From positions 1 through 10,912 of the forward strand of contig DARQ01000070.1 in assembly GCA_002503395.1 (NCBI GenBank): a stretch of DNA of 10,912 bases, given 5' to 3'. This DNA is from Euryarchaeota archaeon UBA60. GTDB taxonomy: Archaea; Thermoplasmatota; Poseidoniia; Poseidoniales; Poseidoniaceae. Within the stretch, counting starts at the first letter, position 1, and the number at the start of each line of letters is the position of its first letter. Positions 1 through 5,995 of this stretch are shown in pieces. The translations under genes and the position numbers were made by a program. The notes beneath the pieces were generated by a model that ran no database searches, had not been told where the DNA came from, and saw only the letters and a list, made by a program, of their open reading frames with translations.

Positions 1-53
1 GCGAGCAGGGCCTGCTTTTTACCCTTAGCGTCGAGTTTAAAAAAATCAGGCAC
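1..53 (-). CDS. possible start of a further gene of the oxidase operon (partial, 3' end outside window)
   Basis: On the minus strand a GTG at 53-51 overlaps the stop codon of the subunit IV gene (GTGCCTGA arrangement) and opens a frame that reads MPDFFKLDAKGKKQALLA up to the window edge with no stop. The lysine/alanine/leucine-rich composition looks like a real N-terminus, and the tight overlap matches the spacing style of the rest of the operon. A weak GGTG ribosome-binding-like stretch lies about 10 bases upstream. Too little is visible to assign a family; a fifth oxidase-linked or assembly gene is a guess from position. The alternative is that the T-run at 45-39 is an archaeal terminator and nothing is translated here. 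Confidence 0.4.
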   Translation of the reverse strand, partial: MPDFFKLDAKGKKQALL

Positions 54-408
54 CGTAAGCAGGCACCCATGGTGGAGTACACCAATTCGGTAGATCTTCA
101 ACCCCGGCGGGGTTGGTCAGGCCAATTCCCCACAGCATCAGGACAACAAAAAAGAATGGAAAGATTGCGGTTCGGGTAATGATGACCGGGTCGCCGCGCA
201 GGTGCATGAACCATGCTGCAATTCCGAATGCTTTGACTATTCCAACTCCAATCAGCACCGCCCAGGTCTCGTATCTTGGCAGATTCATATAGACTGCACC
301 GACTTCGATGACGGTGAATAGCATCAGTAAAGCCAGATTGAAATTGTAGATATTGCCGAATGGCTTTGCCAGTGCATTTTCCCATTTTGCCATTTCATGT
401 TCGCTCAT
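46..408 (-). CDS. cytochrome c oxidase subunit IV (prokaryotic COX4 type)
   Basis: A small membrane protein of 120 residues, the usual length for the prokaryotic subunit IV family, which stabilises bacterial and archaeal heme-copper oxidases and carries no redox centre. Three hydrophobic helices are visible at about residues 24-42, 49-67 and 79-99. The second is followed by the family-typical segment with a lysine before the helix and WFMHLRGD at its end (about 66-73). The ATG at 408 has an AGGTGAT ribosome binding site five bases upstream that overlaps the end of the subunit III gene; only 11 bases separate the two genes. It is the fourth gene of the operon and is expected to be co-translated with subunit III. 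The family call rests on helix pattern, the MHLR motif and context; the short length leaves slight doubt. Confidence 0.85.
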   Translation of the reverse strand: MSEHEMAKWENALAKPFGNIYNFNLALLMLFTVIEVGAVYMNLPRYETWAVLIGVGIVKAFGIAAWFMHLRGDPVIITRTAIFPFFFVVLMLWGIGLTNPAGVEDLPNWCTPPWVPAYGA

Positions 409-419
409 AGATAATCACC

Positions 420-1664
420 TCAATACAGATAGAATGCCGGGAAGATGGCGACCCAAGCCAAATCCACGAAGTGCCAATACAGGCCGAAGTATTCGATACT
501 TTGAGCATTGTCAGGGCTCCAGCCACCCCGCTGCGCCTTGAAAGAAAAGAATAACAGTACCAACAATCCAACGAAGACGTGGAATCCGTGCGCTCCGGTG
601 GTCACATAGAAGACCGAACCGGCCAAGGTATCGATTGTGAATGGATGAGCACCGTTCATCATATGATCCCACTCAATCAACTTCAGGACCAGGAACAGCG
701 AGCCGAGGAACAGGGTTGCAACCAGATTGTTGCGCACCGCCCGGCGCTGGTCGGGCATCCACCTTCCAGTCAACTTGCCGGTTGGCCTCTGCCAGTTGGG
801 CATCTTGGCATGGCGTAGAGCGGTGACCAAGGTGAACGAGGACAGAATAAGGGCAAAGGTGTTGATGGCACCCGGGAGCAGGGTCCAAAATGACTCATTG
901 ATCAGTTCACTGGCGACCACGACATAGCCGTCGGGACATGGGGTGCCATGTCCGAACGCATCACACTCGACATCCCAGTGGGTCGTCCATCCGGTTCGCA
1001 ACCGCAGATAGGAAGAGAAGAAAGAACCGAAGATCATCACCTCGGACATCAGGAATATCCACATCCCGACCTTACGAACCTCAATGCCTCCGAATGGCTC
1101 GCCGAAGGAGATTGGTTCGCTCTTACCATCATTGCCGAAATCTTCGCGCCACCAGTTGGCGATGCCGGCGAAGGTGATGACCAGGCCTAGACCGAGAATC
1201 CCGAAATCACCCTCATGATTCCATTCGATGAAGCCCATCAGGAATAACATCACTCCGAAAGCCATGATAATTGGCGACCAAGAGCCGTGGTGGGCATGCT
1301 CATCATGTCCATCATCACCATGGTCGTCGTCGCCATAGCCACCGCCGAAGGAGGTGTTGACCAAACCGACGAGAATCCCGATTGCCCCGAAAATCACCAA
1401 TAGGGCACAGGCGACCATGCCACCGATGTAGATGGCGTGGTCAAGCCCATGGGTGGTGTGAATGAAAGCATGCATGCCCTGTGAGGTCGCTAGAATGAAG
1501 ACGCCGAGGAGAATCAAGCCTACGCCGATGGCAATAGCCGACATCCACGGTTCCTCGTGCTCGCTATGACCCTCGTGGCTTGAGTGAGTAACTTGAGCGC
1601 TCAATGTCTCACCTCCTTCTTCATCCCTAGGCTCCACAATCTGGATGCCATTCGAGTCAGCCAT
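420..1664 (-). CDS. coxC: cytochrome c oxidase subunit III with N-terminal two-helix, His-rich extension
   Basis: Membrane subunit III of the aa3-type oxidase, which supports proton uptake and stability of subunit I. The canonical seven helices are recognisable from about residue 130 on: helix II ends in WWRED (171-175), helix III carries the conserved glutamate (E208, FLMSEVMIFGSFF), helix VI reads YVTTGAHGFHVFVG (353-366), and the C-terminus reads YWHFVDLAWVAIFPAFYLY. Ahead of this lie two extra helices (about 41-60 and 77-101), preceded by a His-rich stretch (26-38) and followed by a loop rich in Asp and His (111-127). At 414 residues it is far longer than the usual 190-300. The loop between helices III and IV has two cysteines (C234, C243) that could form a disulfide. 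The ATG at 1664, with GAGGAG five bases upstream, lies inside the end of coxA. A TTG at 1604 behind a stronger GGAGGTGA is a serious alternative start and would remove 20 residues. Confidence 0.94.
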   Translation of the reverse strand: MADSNGIQIVEPRDEEGGETLSAQVTHSSHEGHSEHEEPWMSAIAIGVGLILLGVFILATSQGMHAFIHTTHGLDHAIYIGGMVACALLVIFGAIGILVGLVNTSFGGGYGDDDHGDDGHDEHAHHGSWSPIIMAFGVMLFLMGFIEWNHEGDFGILGLGLVITFAGIANWWREDFGNDGKSEPISFGEPFGGIEVRKVGMWIFLMSEVMIFGSFFSSYLRLRTGWTTHWDVECDAFGHGTPCPDGYVVVASELINESFWTLLPGAINTFALILSSFTLVTALRHAKMPNWQRPTGKLTGRWMPDQRRAVRNNLVATLFLGSLFLVLKLIEWDHMMNGAHPFTIDTLAGSVFYVTTGAHGFHVFVGLLVLLFFSFKAQRGGWSPDNAQSIEYFGLYWHFVDLAWVAIFPAFYLY

Positions 1665-3901
1665 CCCTTCTCCTCGTGTTCATTATCATCTCCTTGGGTG
1701 GGTATTTCAGCGAAGGAAGGTGTCGGCGGCGGACTCGCGGTGGTCCACTCAAGGCTCCATCCACCCCACGGGTCTTCACCGATCTTTTCGCCCTTCTTAC
1801 TGCTGTAAATGAGATTCCAGACTAGTATCAGTTGTGCCAGGCCGAAGATAAAGGAAGCGACACTGATGGAATAGTTGAGGGCTGCATAACCACTTTCGAC
1901 GGTATAGGTATGGGTTCGACGTGGCATTCCCATGGTGCCGACCACATGCATCGGCCAGAAGGCGGCATTGTAGGAGATGAAGGAGATAAGGAAGTGAATG
2001 ACGCCGAGTCGCTCGCTCAATTTTCGCCCGAAGGCCTTCGGATACCAGTAGTACAGGCCGGCGAATAATCCGAATATCGTGCCGCCGATGAGGACGTAGT
2101 GGAAGTGGGCGACGACGAAGTAGGTGTCATGGAAATGCATGTCCAGACCTACCACCGGGAAGAACATCCCTGAGATTCCCCCCAGAGTGAATGTCACCAC
2201 GAAACCCAGCGCCCATAAGGTATGGGTCTTGAAGACCAGAGCCCCACCCCATAGAGTCGCGAGCCAATTGAAAATCTTGATACCGGTCGGAATCGCCACC
2301 AGCATCGTCGTAGCCATCATCACCACCCTCAGGGTCGGGTCCATACCACTGGTCAACATGTGATGTCCCCAGACTACGAAGCCGAGAAGACCGATTCCTG
2401 CCATCGCGTAGACCATCGACTTGTAACCGAAAATCGAACGTCGGGCGCTGGTCGCCAGCACCTCGCTGACGATGCCGAATGCGGGCACGATTACCACGTA
2501 AACCTCGGGATGGCCGAAGAACCAGAACAGATGTTGGAACAAGATCGGGTCACCGGCATTGATAGCGAAGAATGCCGTTCCTATCGTATGATCGAGATAG
2601 AGGAATAACACCCCTACAATCAATGCCGGAAGCGAGAGGTAGAGCATGAACATCGAAATCAGGAAGCTCCAGGTAAACAGAGGCATTTTCATCCAAGTGA
2701 CTCCAGGTGCTCGCATAACGAATATGGTGGCGATGAAGTTGATACCTGACAATGTCGATGAAGCACCAAGCATCACTATTCCGGCTATGAACGATACTGT
2801 CCCCGGACTGTTGGCATAAATCGAATCACCCGTCAAACTCGAGTATGGTGGGTACATCACCCAAGTAATATCTGCGGCTTCGCCGGTGAAAACGCCGGTG
2901 AATATGAGAATACACGAGAATGCGATAAACCAGAACCCGAGGGCATTTATCCTCGGGAATGCCAAGTCTTGGGCGCCGATCTGCAGTGGCACGATATAAT
3001 TGCCGAACCCTGCGATCATCGGCATCGCCGCCAAGAATATCATCGTCGTTCCATGCAGGGTGAAGAACGAGTTGTACTCAGCATATTCCAGAAAGTCGTT
3101 CTCGGGGAACATCAACTGGATTCGGAACAGCATCGCCAGTAATCCACCGACCAAGAAGAAGAAGAAGCCGTAGGCGAAGTAGAGCAGGCCAATGCCCTTG
3201 TGGTCGGTGGTGGTCAACCAGCCCTTGAGATAGTCCCAAAAAGTTGCCAAGCTGAACCCTTCCGGATTTCGGCTGTAGAAGATGTACATCACCGACAATG
3301 CCATCAGGGCCACGGATAGCAGGACTGCGGTCATCAGGATTCGTAATGGAGGGGCACTTGCCGTTACCGCGTCTGCATTGATACCGGGGATTGAGGTTGA
3401 AATCGAATTCCACTGGTCACCATTGAAGCCATCCCCACCGTTGACGGCATTGCCTAGCAGGGTGAACTCGACTACCTTGGAATCATCTCCCGGAGCGCTC
3501 CAGGTCAGATTCCACGAACGCATCTTATTGCCGGCAGTGGTATGGGTCAGTCCTCCCTTCAATTCCTGGGTCAAGGTTGAATCACCGGTCACCGTTCCTT
3601 CGCTGACGATTACCCGGAAACCACCACTGCGGCCATTCCAGCCGGCCTCGGCATCACCATCTTGCCATAAGGTCATTCCGTCATTGACCACGGTCAGGAT
3701 GAAATCGTAGGATTGGCCGGCGGTGAAATTATCCGGCAGGCCCTCGACCACAATCGTTGTCGCCGATGAGGAATCACCATGACAGGTACAACCGCTATCA
3801 CCCTGACTGTCGATTCCGGATGGAAGCGAGGTCATCGTCGGTGCGGCGATGAGCGCCGCCACCGCCATCAATACCAATAATGCGGCCTTTCTTCCCAACA
3901 T
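1601..3901 (-). CDS. coxA: cytochrome c oxidase subunit I fused to a secreted Reeler-like (choice-of-anchor V) CxCH domain
   Basis: Catalytic subunit of an aa3-type oxidase (oxygen to water with proton pumping); 766 residues against about 530-560 usually. Residues 1-20 look like a signal peptide. Residues 38-41 are C-T-C-H, followed by a beta-rich domain to about 175 resembling the choice-of-anchor V/Reeler family (GQSYDFILTVVN, SWNLTWSAPG, LLGNAVNGGDG). An extra helix follows at 187-209, and subunit I proper starts near W222 (TTTDHKGIGLLYF). Key residues: heme a ligands H283 and H601, heme a3 ligand H599, CuB ligands H464, H513 and H514, Tyr468 paired with H464, D-channel N301, D312 and N319, Glu466, K-channel K542, and H591/D592 of the Mg site. 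This marks an A-family oxidase. Twelve canonical helices can be traced. The predicted topology is consistent: domain outside, extra helix inward, oxidase N-terminus inside. The ATG overlaps the coxB stop by one base (TGATG), with GGAGGTG seven bases upstream. Confidence 0.96.
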   Translation of the reverse strand: MLGRKAALLVLMAVAALIAAPTMTSLPSGIDSQGDSGCTCHGDSSSATTIVVEGLPDNFTAGQSYDFILTVVNDGMTLWQDGDAEAGWNGRSGGFRVIVSEGTVTGDSTLTQELKGGLTHTTAGNKMRSWNLTWSAPGDDSKVVEFTLLGNAVNGGDGFNGDQWNSISTSIPGINADAVTASAPPLRILMTAVLLSVALMALSVMYIFYSRNPEGFSLATFWDYLKGWLTTTDHKGIGLLYFAYGFFFFLVGGLLAMLFRIQLMFPENDFLEYAEYNSFFTLHGTTMIFLAAMPMIAGFGNYIVPLQIGAQDLAFPRINALGFWFIAFSCILIFTGVFTGEAADITWVMYPPYSSLTGDSIYANSPGTVSFIAGIVMLGASSTLSGINFIATIFVMRAPGVTWMKMPLFTWSFLISMFMLYLSLPALIVGVLFLYLDHTIGTAFFAINAGDPILFQHLFWFFGHPEVYVVIVPAFGIVSEVLATSARRSIFGYKSMVYAMAGIGLLGFVVWGHHMLTSGMDPTLRVVMMATTMLVAIPTGIKIFNWLATLWGGALVFKTHTLWALGFVVTFTLGGISGMFFPVVGLDMHFHDTYFVVAHFHYVLIGGTIFGLFAGLYYWYPKAFGRKLSERLGVIHFLISFISYNAAFWPMHVVGTMGMPRRTHTYTVESGYAALNYSISVASFIFGLAQLILVWNLIYSSKKGEKIGEDPWGGWSLEWTTASPPPTPSFAEIPTQGDDNEHEEKGWLTRMASRLWSLGMKKEVRH
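1609..1616 (-). promoter_or_regulatory. strong ribosome binding site near the end of coxA, bearing on the coxC start
   Basis: The minus strand reads GGAGGTGA here, a near-full match to the archaeal anti-Shine-Dalgarno sequence. Four bases further on lies a TTG (1604-1602) in the subunit III frame, which overlaps the coxA stop as TTGA. This is a typical coupled stop/start arrangement. It competes with the ATG at 1664, which has a less complete GAGGAG. The same bases encode the end of coxA (Lys-Glu-Val-Arg), so part of the match could be coincidental. Confidence 0.5.
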
Positions 3902-4851
3902 CAGGCAGCACCTCCAAGCGGCTCGACCACGTGTACCGTTGCAATCATCAACGAATGTTGCAGACCACAGAATTCTGTACAGGTCAACTCAAAGGTCCCG
4001 GTTTCCTGTGGGTGGAAATACATAATCGTCCAGATTCCCGGTGAAACATCTTCCTTTACCCCCCATTCACTCAGGAAAGGAGCGTGGAGAACCGCCGGGT
4101 GTTCACCGGTATCCTTGGTTGTCATCCGGTAGAGGATATCGTTATTGTTGGGAATCCAAGCCTCACCCACATTGACATGTCCGGCAGAGATGTGGTGGCG
4201 CTCGGCGAGAATGATATCCTCGCCATCTTCGACGATGACCTTGACGGTGATTACCGAGTGTTCACCCATCCGGTACGGGTGGCCTTTGGCACCGATATCC
4301 CCGACCATCACACCATCGGAGGTCAGGTTATAGGGCTGGTCGGCTAAATCACTCAGTACCACAACAAGTTGGCCACTGGCGCCATAGGTGGTCGCCACAT
4401 CATCGAGAATCTCGACCAGCACGCCATCGGTGCCGTTGGTGAAGGTTATCGAGCCACCAGGGGCCGCCCCTTCGGCATCCCATTCCAGATTCTCGACATA
4501 GGCGAATTCCCAAAACCACTGATAGCCGACCAGTTCCATCTCAAAGGTGTCTTCAGCCTGGGTATCGGGTATCGTCCCCCAACTGCCGACCAGGGATTGC
4601 CATGCGATCCATACCAGCCAGGCAATAAGAATTGACGGGGCGATGACCCAAGTTAGTTCCAGTTTGAGATTATCACGTTCCTTCGGGAACACCCCCGGGG
4701 TGAGTTTCTCGAGAGTTTTTTCGGAGACCAGACCCTGGCGATGGACGAGTAGGGTGTATGTCATCCATGCGAAGGTGAATACACCTACAACTATCGACCA
4801 AAACATGAACTCTGAGTAGAGGGAGTTGAAGACGGTGTACTCCGCAGGCAT
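3901..4851 (-). CDS. coxB: cytochrome c oxidase subunit II with enlarged CuA domain
   Basis: Electron-entry subunit of the oxidase: it takes electrons from a soluble donor into the CuA centre and passes them to heme a of subunit I. From the ATG at 4851 it has 316 residues. Two helices lie at about 18-37 and 66-88, followed by the aromatic patch GYQWFWEF (109-116). The CuA ligands are all visible near the C-terminus: H256, then CTEFCGLQH with C291, E293, C295 and H299, then M302. Between the aromatic patch and the CuA site about 140 residues intervene, much more than usual, so an extra beta-rich segment of some 80-90 residues is inserted (about 121-210). I chose the ATG at 4851 because AGGTG lies five bases upstream and a TATA-like box lies about 40 bases upstream. 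An ATG at 4908 would add 19 residues resembling a short signal peptide, but has no ribosome binding site. It is the first gene of the operon. Confidence 0.94.
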   Translation of the reverse strand: MPAEYTVFNSLYSEFMFWSIVVGVFTFAWMTYTLLVHRQGLVSEKTLEKLTPGVFPKERDNLKLELTWVIAPSILIAWLVWIAWQSLVGSWGTIPDTQAEDTFEMELVGYQWFWEFAYVENLEWDAEGAAPGGSITFTNGTDGVLVEILDDVATTYGASGQLVVVLSDLADQPYNLTSDGVMVGDIGAKGHPYRMGEHSVITVKVIVEDGEDIILAERHHISAGHVNVGEAWIPNNNDILYRMTTKDTGEHPAVLHAPFLSEWGVKEDVSPGIWTIMYFHPQETGTFELTCTEFCGLQHSLMIATVHVVEPLGGAA

Positions 4852-4856
4852 GATTG

Positions 4857-4895
4857 CACCTATTTGCGGCGGTCCGACTGAAAGTAATAAGTATA
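4857..4895 (-). promoter_or_regulatory. possible core promoter and ribosome binding site of coxB
   Basis: The minus strand carries TATACTTAT at 4895-4887. An archaeal start point about 25 bases downstream would fall near 4866, just ahead of AGGTG at 4861-4857 and the ATG at 4851. This ordering supports the shorter coxB protein. The box is only a partial match to archaeal TATA elements, and no clear BRE was identified. Confidence 0.35.
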
Positions 4896-4941
4896 GCCAT
4901 AGAGCCATTCCGTAGGAATGGATAAGAGCAATGTGGGAAGA

Positions 4942-4984
4942 GTTCACAGTGAGGGAAAAAAGACACTTTTGCCAATTGGCAACA
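4942..4984 (-). promoter_or_regulatory. operator-like element upstream of the cox operon, shared with the Lrp/AsnC gene
   Basis: This stretch resembles 9599-9641, upstream of the Lrp/AsnC gene, in the same orientation relative to the downstream gene. On the plus strand both contain GTTC-x-CA, then a G followed by six A, then CAC. The cores are TTTTGCCAATTGGCAACA here and TTTTGACAATTTGCCCAACA there. The match needs small gaps. The core here contains the 14-bp palindrome listed separately. It lies 91-133 bases upstream of the coxB ATG and 76-118 bases upstream of the opposite-strand DUF167 start, so it could serve either gene. Binding by the Lrp/AsnC protein is inference. Confidence 0.5.
4969..4982. 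repeat. perfect 14-bp palindrome TTGCCAATTGGCAA
   Basis: The sequence equals its own reverse complement over 14 bases, in the non-coding gap between the divergent coxB and DUF167 genes. Palindromes of this size in a divergent intergenic region are typical binding sites for dimeric helix-turn-helix regulators. Lrp/AsnC-type dimers bind degenerate dyads of this kind. Confidence 0.6.
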
Positions 4985-5059
4985 GCATAGGCTATCTGCT
5001 GGTTATTACAGCCAACTTCATCTGCGGAATGAGGGATTGCGATAGGAGAAGGAAATCCG

Positions 5060-5380
5060 CTGGATGGCATTACCGCCTGCTTACAGAAAAGCCTTGATGG
5101 CGAAGTCATCCTAGCACTTGAAATACAACCGAATTCGAGTCGCGACGCGATTATCGGCATCAATCCGTGGCGCTCACGTCTGCAGGTATCGGTCAAGGCA
5201 CTAGCACAGAAGGGTGCGGCTAACCGAGCGGTAAAGAAGATAATCGCCGAGCATCTCAACCTCAATCTAAGCGCGGTTGAGATTATCCAAGGCTTGACCA
5301 GACGACAGAAAATGCTGAGAATTGACGGCATTGGGGTAGACGTGGTAGTAGAGCGCTTGAGTTCGGTGCTAAAGAGGTGA
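5060..5380 (+). CDS. DUF167 (YggU-family) protein with non-standard start codon
   Basis: A 106-codon plus-strand frame matches the DUF167/YggU family: an early strand VILALEIQPNSSRDAI, then SRLQVSVKALAQKGAANRAV (the family's usual 'apP..GkAN' region), then VEIIQGLTRRQKMLRI (the 'G.~sr.K' motif). The molecular role of this family is not established. The frame is open from a TGA at 5030-5032 but contains no ATG, GTG or TTG before the conserved core. A CTG at 5060 lies six bases after AGGAGAAGGA and gives MDGITACLQKS as the N-terminus, which fits family starts; ATT (5036) or ATA (5042) are other options. A one-base sequencing error is also possible, since an ATG at 5029 lies in a neighbouring frame. 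A long open frame on the opposite strand covers the same bases but is only an upstream extension of coxB. The family call is firm, the start is not. Confidence 0.75.
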   Translation: MDGITACLQKSLDGEVILALEIQPNSSRDAIIGINPWRSRLQVSVKALAQKGAANRAVKKIIAEHLNLNLSAVEIIQGLTRRQKMLRIDGIGVDVVVERLSSVLKR

Positions 5381-5469
5381 AGGATTATTGGAAGTCAAGG
5401 CAGTAATTCGGTTTCGGCTAAACGGGATTCGAGGTGTCTTGGATGGGATATTCTAAGGTTGGATGAGTA

Positions 5470-5994
5470 GTGGTGGATGAGGAGAAGAATCACTGGGCCA
5501 AGGCGCGTGCCAAGGCCGCTGGGCCCCCTGACCGCGCGGCGCGATTCGATGCTATCGGGGAGACTTTGGCCATCGCCCGCCAGCGTAACCGCCCGACCAA
5601 ATTGGGCGGCTCCGGATGCCCAATCCTTGTCGAGGGCATTCGTGACAGGAAAGTATTGCGCAATCTCGGCTACTCAGGTCAGATAGAATTGGTCAATAGA
5701 GGTTGGAACCAAGGTAGGTTGTGTGCGTGGTTGTACGAGACCTATGGTACCCGAAACCGCGTCGATGGCGGTGCGGCGATGTATCTGCTGATGGATTGGG
5801 ACCGCACCGGCGGGCGGCTGCAACGCAACCTGAGTCGGCGTTTGGAGAGTTTCGACATTCTGATTGATACGCAGTTGCGCAAGCGGTTGAGCCGCTTCCT
5901 GACCCCCGAGACCAGCACCGTCGAAGGACTGCGCGGCTTCATCACCGAGTTGAAGATACTTATACAAACATATGATCCACTAGAAGATGAATAG
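5470..5994 (+). CDS. small Toprim-domain protein (archaeal primase/RNase M5-like)
   Basis: A protein of 174 residues with the two hallmark Toprim motifs: a glutamate in ILVEGIRDRKVL (E55) and an acidic pair in LLMDWDRTGG (D109 and D111). These acidic residues bind Mg2+ in topoisomerases, primases, RNase M5 and OLD nucleases. The compact size and the VEG-RD start resemble the archaeal stand-alone Toprim proteins annotated as small primase-like or RNase M5-like; the substrate is unknown. The N-terminal 45 residues are basic and probably contact nucleic acid. There is an in-frame TGA at 5464-5466, so the start must be GTG at 5470 or 5473. The ribosome binding site is poor. It follows the DUF167 gene by 89 bases on the same strand and converges on the SNF2-like gene, whose stop is one base away. 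Confidence 0.82.
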   Translation: MVDEEKNHWAKARAKAAGPPDRAARFDAIGETLAIARQRNRPTKLGGSGCPILVEGIRDRKVLRNLGYSGQIELVNRGWNQGRLCAWLYETYGTRNRVDGGAAMYLLMDWDRTGGRLQRNLSRRLESFDILIDTQLRKRLSRFLTPETSTVEGLRGFITELKILIQTYDPLEDE

Positions 5995-5995
5995 T

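Noticed and set aside
4..20. Hairpin AGCAGG/CCTGCT followed by five T on the plus strand, resembling a terminator
   Set aside because: The loop is one to three bases only, no plus-strand gene is visible before it, and the same bases fit a continuing minus-strand reading frame.
38..45. Run of seven T on the minus strand just after the subunit IV stop, as an archaeal terminator
   Set aside because: It can equally encode Phe-Phe in the overlapping frame that starts at GTG 53; kept only as an alternative.
791..804. Near-palindrome TGCCAGTTGGGCA similar to the coxB upstream palindrome
   Set aside because: It lies within the coding sequence of subunit III and lacks the flanking A-run and CAC blocks.
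3078..3710. Open frames on both strands overlapping the Reeler-like domain and first helices of coxA
   Set aside because: The coxA frame here carries a signal peptide, a family-like domain and the oxidase N-terminus; the others have no conserved motifs.
4909..5331. N-terminal extension of the coxB frame up to 5331 (141 extra residues)
   Set aside because: It lies antisense to the conserved DUF167 gene, its composition is unlike an oxidase N-terminus, and good starts with a ribosome binding site lie downstream.
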